23,728 bases of DNA from Tubiluchus corallicola. Lineage: Eukaryota > Priapulida > Priapulimorpha > Priapulimorphida > Tubiluchidae. Below, piece after piece: positions 15,983-23,728 of this stretch. Each line of letters opens with the position of its first letter. Position 1 is the stretch's first letter. The notes below the pieces were generated by a model, which had not been told where the DNA came from, did not search any database, and saw nothing but the letters and a program-made list of their open reading frames with translations. The stretch is taken from the NCBI GenBank assembly GCA_030141605.1, contig JAQGDQ010001836.1, positions 1 through 23,728 of the forward strand, in the 5' to 3' direction. The position numbers and the translations under genes were made by a program.

Positions 15983-18900
15983 GTAACTATGTTAAAGAGG
16001 TAGATTTCCTTAAGACATCATTTCCTGCAAAAGTAAATATGATGACAAAATGTATTTCTACGTGGAATTTAATAAAAAACTAATAAAGAAATGTGTTCCC
16101 AGTGCATCCTATTAATCTTGCTCACACTTGTAACTTTCTGTAGATATTCAGTATGGCTAGACGGCGTGCCTGTCAGCATTGTCAACAATTGCTGGATAGG
16201 GTTGTTCATGTCACAGCATCATTACTCAAAAGAAAATAGCAAAATACAATAGAATCGTTTCTGAAAAGTCATTAACCGAATGTGCCAACAACTTCTTTCA
16301 AAAATAGGAGTGTGGCCGCTGTCTGAAATGTATAGCAAAGCCATCTTATTTTGTTTAAAGCTTCATTTATTGACTGCAAGGTTCAGTTATTAATGCTGAT
16401 TTTTACATCAGAGATTCATGTATTTGTAGGTACTTACGAATGTGCATACGGTCACAGACAAACTTTTCACTGCAACCACCACTGCAGTTTTATTACTGAA
16501 CCATTAACTCTGCTAACTATAAAAGTTCTAATTAATTTTGAGCAATATTAACATTTATTATTACACACCCTGGTACAAATTTTAGTTGCTTAAATACTAA
16601 TGCCACTGATATACACTTTTATTATTCTATATAAATGAAGAATTGATGACTGGTAACCGTATGGTCTTTCTCCTTCCCATCTCACTCTCTCTTTCTTTCT
16701 CTCTCTCTCTTATACACTCCTGCCTCCTCTCTTCCCCCCTCACTCTGTGTGTGTGTGTGTGTCTTCCCCTCTCTCCAGGGGCGTTGTGCAACCAAAAAAA
16801 TTGGGGGGGGGGCGACTATAATGGCGGATTTTAACTGTTTAAATTTTTGAAAAAAATAAACAGTATTTTGCGCGCAAGAAAAACGATTTATTTAACATGG
16901 CATTTAACTAAAAGCTATAGCAACGGAAACTTAATTAAAATTAAAAATTAAATTAAAATTTAATTAAGTATTTATCAGCTGTCAGGAATCCGACGCAGAG
17001 CATCAATATCCTTTACGTATTCCAACCAGGACCTATCGTTGAACCACTGACCCTGAAATGATCTCGATTTTCCTCCCATTTTGGTCTTTGGGTATGCATC
17101 CACTACGTCCCGCAATGGCCCGCGACGGATGTACTCATCCTTTTGGATTCGTTCTGTTGGAATCCACGTTACAGTAGATACAGACGCCGTAGAACCTGTG
17201 TCGGGAACACGGTTGGACTTGAAAAATGAAGTTAGATTGGCCTTGACATCGTTTAAGAAATATAGCTAAAATCGCAGCGAAAACTAGCAAAGATTTTCCT
17301 AGCAGCAGAAAAATGATGAAATGTGCTCAAAATCACGCCCTTTTATGCAGCAAACTCGTGGGAAAGAGTCACTAAGGAGTAGCAAAGAGTCGTTAATGTC
17401 CAATCAGGTGGTGGCTGAGCCGTGGCTCATCAATTGGTATCTCCCAAACCGACTCTCTGGTACTAGGCTAGCTCAACATGACTTCAATGTTTGCATTGTT
17501 TTTGCTCTATTATTTCACTTATTCTCTATTATAACACACTGCTGAACGAAGCTCGAGTGCTAACTGAGCCGTTTTGTTAACTAACAGTCTTTTGTGCAAA
17601 GACGCTAATGCTACTCAACGAGCTGCTTTGTTAATTGTTCCTGCCTGCCTCCTGAATAGATTACAGGCAAACAAATTAACTACATCCTGACTTTCAGGTA
17701 AACACATACTCATGCTCATACTGTTCGCATTTATGGAGCACTGGCCGCGTGTCAAAAAGTCGGAAATAAATTTGCTTACCAGTCTCATTACGAGCCGCTG
17801 ACGCACTTCAAATTTTTGACATTTTCTAAAAAAAATTGGGGGGGCCCGGGCCCCTATGGCACGACGCCACTGCCTCTCTCCCATTTCCTCTCCCACCCTC
17901 TCTCTTTGAGTAACAACCAACTGTTACTGAAACTATGTTTACAAATTATGTGCATGTTGATCGCATCATTGATGACTTACAGCTACAATTAAAATGTACA
18001 TGTACATCAAATAAAATTACCTCGAATAATAAAATGTTTTTCTAAATTTTCACAATAATGCTCACAAGATAATAAAATCACCCAATTCCTACTACTATAA
18101 TGTTTTACCATATGAAAGGTACTGGAAAGTCGGCTGTTAAGAAAAATAACCAAACGTGATTTTTTTCTTACACAGTGAAAATTTATTGGTGCAATTGTAA
18201 GATGTAGTACAGCCACGAGTAATTTTGGATGGTAGAATCTTGAACAACTACAGACAGCAATATACGCTGATTTAAATATGTGCATGATTACATAGAAAGT
18301 GGTACAATTTTCAATAACACATACTTGTAATAACTAATTAATACAATGTTACCAAGACATAGAGAAATACTTGTGGAAAATACCAATGGTTACGTCAGTT
18401 CACCAGTCATAAAATTTTAATCCACTATATCAGCTTCGGAAATTCTGCTAAAAATTGTAAAACCAAAACCGTAAGTTTTTATATCTACTGTATATACTGT
18501 ATATCTAATGTTTTTTTGCATTTTCAGGAAATTGTCTCATTTGTGACTGTCAACTGCTATGGTTGAAGCGATACAATTGGAGACAATCTATAATCGATTG
18601 TTATTATCCCAAAGATGTGCTCAAAGCTCGCCGCAGTGATTTTACAGAAGAATGCATTTATTTTAAAAATGAGAATTTTCTTTGCCTTGCACCTAGAGCA
18701 ACTACGCCACCTGCAAGTACAACAATGATGAACACAACACTGATGACTACAACAACAATGATATCAAATACCACAATGTCAATAATGAATATAACAACAG
18801 ACATCAACTCGCCAAGTGTTATTGCTTCAACAGCTAATAAAACCTTAACGAGTTCTCCAAGTTTAGCAAAATGTGATGTTTCGATTGGCACCAAATATAA

Positions 18901-21900
18901 AGATGTAAATTGTAAGAGCTATACTAAATTGGAACTACCCAATATTTTGTTGCAACAAGGATTACAACCACGAGATGTAAAAATTCGGAACCTTTACATC
19001 GATTACTATGCAGACTCTGAACTTCCTGAAAGGTTTCTAGAAGGACGTCAGCTTATTAGCCTAATCATACGTTACACAAAATTGCAAAGACTGCATAAGA
19101 ACTGCATCCGCAACAGTGAAATTGAATTTAATCGACTGGAAATAGCCTATAACGACAGACTTCGTGTCATACATTGTAGGGCATTCAGTAAAATTGTATA
19201 CCTTCGGGATCTGATTCTTCGTGGCAATGCAAAGCTAATCTCATTGGATTTTGATTTCTCAGATAACAAGCAGTTCAATTTTCTTGGCATATATGACAGT
19301 CCAATAACACGATTAAGGGAGCCTAGATTCAAATATGATCTTCAACGTAATCATATATCATTTACCTTGACAGGTCAGTATGATAAAGAGTAATATTGTT
19401 TACCGATCTAATATTGTCCTATGCAGGTGGTTTTTGGCCTGCTCTTGACCAAATTTTACGTGCAATGCAGTCCTTGTAACTTCGAATCAAAAAACAAATT
19501 CTGAGAAACTGTGACAACGATGTCATAATTCATTTTTTTATAAAAGATATAAGAGTTAAACAGCAAAACGCAAGAGCAGCTTATAAGATACTGAGAAATA
19601 ATTTGCTTAAAGCGTATGAAAATATAAATTATTATGATGTGGATTAACTTATTAAAGTGCTGACTAAAATTTGTTTCCAAACAACATAATGTTGCTCATG
19701 TTCATTTAGAAACTTAATGCAAACCACTTTATGCATCTTACAAATTCTTAAGGTGCTGTTACATTATCAACTGCTGTCAAAGAACAGTCGAATTGAGCTG
19801 CTTTTGTCACAGTATCAATTACTAGTGGCAAAGTACTTCGGAATCAGTATACCGAAATTGTCTGAAAAGCATCGCAAAATCACTTTATTTGTTGCAAGCC
19901 TTCTTTAACGCTCAACACAGTCTTTCAAAGGGAGCTCTTGTATTTGCATTCATTCACAAATCTGCTTTTCATGTAGGCATAAATAAAAATATGCTTCGAA
20001 TCTGCAATTACGGGAAATACATAAAAAACTATTCTGTACAACCATTGTAGCAGACTTAGCTGTAATTTTTTTAATTTACTTATGCAAACTTTCATTTTCA
20101 AGCCATCTTTTAGGCATTTACCTTGGAGCCTCCTGTTTGACCTTTACATGTGTTGTAAACAGTCAAGTTAAACCTCTTATATATAATATAAGACAATTTC
20201 ATGCGGTTTTTTATTGCATTGAAGTATTTCAGTGGTATTATTTTCTGTAGGAAAAGTTTCTGCCATTGCATAATTAACTTGACTTCATCATTACGCTGAT
20301 GCTTGCTGTATAAAGCTTACTCATACAACAGTGATCTGTGAAAGATTAGACGCCTTTATAGCCTATCCAGGCTAGGCTAAAAGTATTTACTGTAATTCGT
20401 GATTTATCAACAATTTCTATTGCCCTCTAAAAACATTAAAAGTTAAATAGGTGAGACCAAATGGCCCACAAAAAGCCTGATTAATGTTTTGAAGTCGCTA
20501 CTAAGACTATGCCAATTTTGAGCTAATAAAAGGAGAAAAGTACCACTACTGATGGAATCTTACTGACGTTGATTGCTGAAGCCGAGGTCCTCATGGATAT
20601 CAGACATTTGACGGAGTCCTCTAATGACTCAGACGGCTTCAGGCCTCTAATGCCGAACGACATCATTCTGCAGCGACCTTGCGCAAGCCTGCCACAAGGC
20701 ATCTTTAGAAGATACTCTACTGAAAAAAGAGATGGAGGCAGTGTCGCCTTGCTAACATCTTCTGGACGCTGAGTCAAGGTGTACATTCCAAACTAGCACT
20801 AGCATCGGAAATGGCAGACTGTAATGAGGAACTTTAAGGCAAATGATTTAGATCTGGTCACCGATGAGAATGCTGGTCAGAATCAATGGACAACAGGCAA
20901 AATCACTGAAGCATTTTCAGCTCTAGACGATGGACACACGAGATCACTTATGGCGAAGACCGCATCCACGACATTACTTATACCACTAACAAAGTTTTTC
21001 TCTTAGAGGAAGCAGTATAGCATCCTACACTGTGTGTTTACACACACATTAATACTAGAAATACATTTATCTCATACATTGTTGTTTTCTTTCCACTTGA
21101 TGACTTGCAGTATAGTTGGCAAAAATGACTTTGCTTGTGTGATTTAGCAGTTTATTTAGTTATTTACTTGTATTATTTAGCTGCAATAGTTTGCTGTTGT
21201 GTGAGAACCCACATTTTTTCTTTAATTTTCTGAATTGTATTTGTGGATTATCCGTGACTGTAATATGTTGCGATGTTTTTTGGAACTTCTTTGTCAAGTT
21301 AATCACGAATAAATTGAAATGTATGTTAAAAATTTGTTTAATTCGTTCTGACAGATCTAGTGTTAAATTTTATCACTTTATCTACTATTAGTTGAGCAAC
21401 TTTGCAATAAAACAATACTAAATTTTGTATCATATGTCATACAGCATTTAGTACGCAAACCACACTTACATTTTCATAGCTGAGAGTAAATCCTTCTTTT
21501 AGATTGATAATCAAAAACTTTCGGTCTCATTTTCTCCGAGTCAAGAAATACTCTATCAATGATAGCCAATCATGAGCTCCCTTCAGTGGCAGTGCTTAAA
21601 AGTTCGTGCATGAACGGTCAAAATTCATTAATGTGCAAAAGTGATATGCTTCCCAAAAACCCGGGAATGCTAAAAATATTTAGCTATTATGTTACACATG
21701 GTGTCACTTAATGTTATGCTATTTTCTAGAAAGTACGCCCAAAAACAGTAGCTCAAACAGTTGAAAATGTGAAAGATTCTATCTGTACCTGTTGTAGCTG
21801 TCCCTTTTCTAAAGATAATAATTATAAGTTTTGGCAAATTCAGAAAAAATTGCAAAAACTAAATTGTAAACGTAATATCTAATAGCACCTTTCAATTATA

Positions 21901-23606
21901 CTTTCAGGCCTTTGCCTCATTTGCGACTGTCAACTGTTATGGATAAAGACACACAATTGGAGACAGTCAATAGTTGATTGTTATTATCCTGACGAAGTGC
22001 GTAACGCAAGCCGCAGTGATTTTACAGATGAATGTATTTATTTTAAAAATGAAAAAGTGCTATGCCTTGCAAAAGAAACAACTACATTATCAGCAAATAC
22101 AACAATGATGAACACAACAATGATGAATACAACAATGATGAACACAACTATGATGAACACAACTATGATGAACACAACAATGATGAACACAACTATGATG
22201 AACACAACTATGATGAACACAACTATGATGAACACAACAATGATAAACACAACAATGATGAATACACCAAACATGAATGCAACAATGATGAATACAACAA
22301 CGATGAACACAACAATGATGAACACAACAATGATGAAAACAACAAACATGAACACAACAATGATGAACAAAACAATGATGAACACAACGATGATAAATAC
22401 AACCATGATGAACACAACAATGATGACCACAACAATGATGAGTGCAACAAAAATGAACACAATCAACAACCGTGATGAATACAACAGCAATGAAGACATC
22501 AATGATGAGCACAACGATGATGACCACAACAATGATGAATACAACGATGATGAGTACAACAAAGATGTACACAACCATGGAGAACACAACAGTGGTACAA
22601 CAATGCTGAACACAATAATGATGAGTACAACGACGATGAACTCAACAATGATGAATACAACGGTGGTAAATACAACCATGATGAACACAACAATGATGGA
22701 TACAACAATGATGAATACAACAATGATGAATACGACAGCGATGACTACTAATGCTACAACAACAATTATGAATACAACAGCAATGACTACTAAGAATTCC
22801 AGCTTCACAAGCTCTGCTGCTTCATCAGCTAATAATAGCTTTATAAGTTCTGTTAGTCCAACAAATATTGGTAGTGATAGTATAACGATATCTGCAGTGA
22901 CAGGCACTTCTGCTAATATTAATTCAACTACGTCTGATAAACCGGCAACCAACATTACCTCAGCAAGTTCTGCTACTTCAACGCCTAATAACAGTTTGAC
23001 AAGTTATGTTACATCAACAAGTAACAACAGCTTTACGGGTTCTGCTAGTCCAACAGATGATGTTGTCAGTGACAATGGTAGTCTAACAACATCAGCGGTA
23101 ACAGATACTACAAGACACGCTTCTTTTATTGCAAGTTCAACCACCTATAGCAAATCAATAACTAATATGGTGTCAAATTATGCTAATGACACCTTCACAA
23201 GTTCTGTTACAACAACGGCTAATAACTCCTTAGCAAGTTCTGCTACCTCAACTGCTGATGTCATCAAAACAAGTTCTGTTACTTCAACAGCTAACGACAG
23301 TTTTACAAGTTCTGCTAATGGTAGTGATAGTTCCACAACTTCGTTGAAAACAAATATGACAAGATCCAGTTTTGCTACTTTTAATTCAACTACGTATGGT
23401 AAGCCAACAATTAGTATCACCTCGGCAAGCTTTTTTGCCTCAACACGCAATGATGCCTTAACTTCAAAAACCAATGTCAGTTCAAAAAACTTCTGACTTT
23501 AGTTCAACAAGATTTGTCAGTCGAAAAGTCAGCGTCAGTTCAGCAAGATCAACTAATCTAATTGTCACATCTCCTGTGCCGACAAACACTACTATGTTCT
23601 TTGTAG
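15406..23606 (+). CDS. Modular secreted/surface LRR-LRRCT-mucin protein, 5' three exons (continues beyond window)
   Basis: Exons 15406-15982, 18528-19373 and 21908-23606 join in frame, every visible junction in phase 1. The joins are convincing because each rebuilds an LRRCT cap: the last LRR codons end FTLKG or FTLTG, and the next exon begins NCLICDC or LCLICDC followed by QLLW. The order is signal peptide, LRR block 1, LRRCT 1, short Thr/Met stalk, LRR block 2, LRRCT 2, long Thr/Met then Ser/Thr stalk. LRR proteins of this kind are usually extracellular binding or adhesion molecules, and the dense Ser/Thr stalks suggest heavy glycosylation. No transmembrane segment is visible, but the 3' end is missing. 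The family is not one I can name; lamprey VLRs share the LRR-LRRCT-Thr-rich stalk plan but not this repeated order. A one-base indel near 23484 closes the frame at 23494-23496 unless corrected. Confidence 0.8.
16082..16087 (+). promoter_or_regulatory. AATAAA at the intronic read-through stop of exon A
   Basis: If the exon A donor is not used, the frame continues to a TAA at 16081-16083. An AATAAA overlaps that stop and is followed by a GT-containing stretch (ATGTGTTCCC). This could be an intronic poly(A) site giving a short secreted isoform with one LRR block and no LRRCT, or it may be chance in AT-rich DNA. Confidence 0.3.
16672..16775. repeat. CT-rich and (GT)n low-complexity tract
   Basis: A TC-rich stretch, a run of about eight GT units near 16746-16762, and a CCCCTCTCTC segment that served as the target of the adjacent hAT insertion. 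Confidence 0.85.
16776..17872 (-). mobile_element. Non-autonomous hAT-type DNA transposon (1,097 bp)
   Basis: The ends are inverted: the left end starts CAGGGGCGTTGTGC, and the right end read on the minus strand starts CAGTGGCGTCGTGC (12 of 14 match). Both begin CAG and are followed by G/C-rich subterminal runs. The element is flanked by perfect 8-bp direct repeats CCTCTCTC (16768-16775 and 17873-17880), the target-site length of hAT elements, although the target is itself CT-rich. Inside, only an N-terminal transposase fragment remains on the minus strand and no catalytic domain is seen, so it needs a transposase from elsewhere. It sits in intron A-B of the LRR gene, in the opposite orientation. 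Confidence 0.85.
16975..17265 (-). pseudogene. Transposase remnant with TTF-like zinc-finger segment, hAT
   Basis: About 96 codons open on the minus strand between two stops, with no good start codon. The C-terminal part reads FQGQWFNDRSWLEYVKDID. That pattern resembles the beginning of the TTF-type zinc-finger domain of ZNF862/ZMYM-like hAT transposases, where a W-F...WLEY motif precedes the first cysteines. The frame stops soon after, before any cysteine pair, which suggests an internal deletion junction near 16980. The assignment rests on this short motif and the element's hAT ends. Confidence 0.55.
17881..18527. other. Right part of LRR-gene intron A-B
   Basis: AT-rich intron sequence ending in a good polypyrimidine tract and acceptor (TTTTTTTGCATTTTCAG at 18511-18527). 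The small open frames here have no recognisable domains. Confidence 0.6.
18528..19373 (+). CDS. Exon B: LRRCT 1, short Thr/Met stalk, LRR block 2
   Basis: This exon is 846 bases, a multiple of three, phase 1 at both ends. It opens with an LRRCT cap: CLICDCQLLWLKRYNW, then DCYYP, EECIY and LCLA (six cysteines). A stalk at about 18700-18860 is Thr-rich with Met pairs (TMMNTTLM, TTTTM) and ends in a Ser/Thr piece (TLTSSPSLA). LRR block 2 follows from CDVSIG and ends FTLTG at the donor AG|GTCAGT. It matches block 1 without gaps: near-identical over its last ~60 residues, more diverged before that. TTG or ATG starts inside it are irrelevant, since this is an internal exon. Confidence 0.88.
18712..18806 (+). 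repeat. Short, diverged TTMMN-type stalk segment in exon B
   Basis: About 30 codons of ACA, ATG and AAC/AAT arranged much like the 15-bp unit of exon C but with few intact units. It looks like an unexpanded version of the exon C minisatellite. Confidence 0.65.
19374..21907. other. LRR-gene intron B-C
   Basis: GTCAGT donor at 19374 and a CTTTCAG acceptor ending at 21907. Apart from the BEL/Pao remnant described separately, I see no exon-like or RNA-like sequence in it. Confidence 0.7.
20548..21006 (+). pseudogene. Decayed BEL/Pao retrotransposon polyprotein, C-terminal remnant
   Basis: Three open pieces in different frames (about 20548-20769, 20733-20834, 20833-21003) follow one another in the order of the C-terminal end of BEL/Pao polyproteins. 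The first has the EAEV...LTE and PLMPNDI...LPQGIF spacing of the integrase tail. The second has the paired WRQ and FW signature. The third resembles the DUF5641-type terminal domain (DLDLV, W-x-x-GKI, DDGHTRS) and ends in a stop. At least two frameshifts make it inactive. Gag, protease, reverse transcriptase and the LTRs were not found here, so it is a truncated copy in the same orientation as the host gene. Confidence 0.75.
21908..23606 (+). CDS. Exon C: LRRCT 2 and long mucin-like stalk
   Basis: The acceptor at 21907 joins in phase 1 to GCCTTTGCCTC. It opens with LRRCT 2 (CLICDCQLLWIKTHNW, DCYYP, DECIY, LCLA), closely matching the cap in exon B, including the SRSDFT and IYFKNE stretches. 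A stalk of about 500 residues follows: TTMMN repeats (22096-22461 and 22597-22790), an out-of-register Asp/Glu/His/Asn-rich piece between them, then Ser/Thr-rich units such as SSVTSTAN. The frame stops at TGA 23494-23496. One base off this frame, Ser/Thr coding continues to a donor G|GTAAGA at 23606/23607 in phase 1, like all other junctions, so I take 23606 as the true exon end. Confidence 0.8.
22096..22790 (+). repeat. 15-bp coding minisatellite (TTMMN repeats)
   Basis: The unit ACAACAATGATGAAC is tandemly repeated about 24 times at 22099-22461 and about a dozen times at 22597-22790. The ~135 bases between are the same repeat read one base out of register. Variants include ATA for ATG and AAA or GAC for AAC. 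Each full unit followed by Thr makes an N-X-T sequon. Confidence 0.93.
22797..23480 (+). repeat. Degenerate Ser/Thr-rich repeats of the exon C stalk
   Basis: Imperfect units of roughly 11 codons, with recurring FTSSV, SATSTA and NNSLTS pieces, spaced irregularly. Several NNS, NDS and NTT sequons are present. The pattern is typical of mucin-like linkers. Confidence 0.75.
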
Positions 23607-23728
23607 GTAAGAGAATCTCAGTTTGTGTTCGTTCAGCATAAACAGCGATGTGAGGTCGATTTTACCAAATGCAAAATATGACATGTTAAAGTTAGCTTCA
23701 TCTCTGAGTCCATCTTCATTAAACTTGT
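23607..23728 (+). other. Start of the next LRR-gene intron
   Basis: Sequence after the GTAAGA donor. No further exon is recognisable before the window ends. Confidence 0.55.

Noticed and set aside
18658-18894. Antisense hydrophobic frame over the exon B stalk
   Set aside because: Shadow of the Thr/Met-rich sense sequence.
18563-19393. Exon B as a stand-alone gene starting at TTG 18563
   Set aside because: The LRRCT begins upstream of that codon at the acceptor, and the phase matches exon A exactly, so it is an internal exon.
22062-22475. 137-codon plus-strand frame of NNDEH repeats
   Set aside because: Second stop-free register of the same minisatellite. It matters only as the source of the compensated frameshift, not as a separate gene.
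22038-22955. 305-codon antisense open frame over the exon C stalk, rich in Val/Ile/Phe
   Set aside because: It is the mirror of the stop-free 15-bp repeat (CAT/GTT codons); the other antisense frames are open for the same reason, and the sense strand has splice sites and LRRCT domains.

Overview
This window looks like nuclear DNA from an invertebrate animal. It is AT-rich and full of di- and trinucleotide microsatellites. Its two recognisable genes are split by introns with ordinary GT...AG borders, and it carries remains of animal-type transposons (hAT, BEL/Pao). The taxon cannot be fixed from the sequence. No RNA gene, CRISPR array or prokaryotic feature was seen.

Layout. Positions 1-7590 hold no gene I can support: microsatellites, a triple ~130-bp tandem repeat (4991-5376), a perfect-armed AT palindrome (5749-5837), a 68-bp tandem duplication (6881-7016), and a possible 3' tail of a non-LTR retroelement (3998-4165). 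A TATA-box promoter at about 7592 starts a complete secreted chymotrypsin-fold serine protease gene. It has a non-coding leader exon, then seven coding exons between 9245 and 13603 giving 284 residues in perfect phase, and a poly(A) signal near 14012. Its specificity pocket (Gly189, Asp226 in chymotrypsin numbering) resembles the crustacean collagenase/brachyurin type rather than trypsin.

From 15406 to the right end runs the 5' part of a second, more unusual gene. It encodes a secreted or cell-surface protein built of repeated modules: an LRR block, an LRRCT cysteine cap, then a Thr/Ser-rich mucin-like stalk. Exon A (15406-15982) encodes the signal peptide and first LRR block. Exon B (18528-19373) encodes LRRCT, a short Thr/Met stalk and a second LRR block. 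Exon C (21908-23606) encodes LRRCT and a very long stalk built on a 15-bp minisatellite (TTMMN repeats). All visible junctions are phase 1, so the modules can be duplicated without breaking the frame. The gene continues past the window.

Intron A-B contains a 1.1-kb non-autonomous hAT transposon with matching terminal inverted repeats and a perfect 8-bp target duplication. Intron B-C contains a frameshifted BEL/Pao polyprotein C-terminus. Exon C carries three probable indels: two compensate each other inside the minisatellite, and one in an A6 run closes the frame shortly before the donor site. The most interesting part of the window is this LRR-LRRCT-mucin gene. Nothing in the sequence links it functionally to the protease apart from both being predicted to be secreted.
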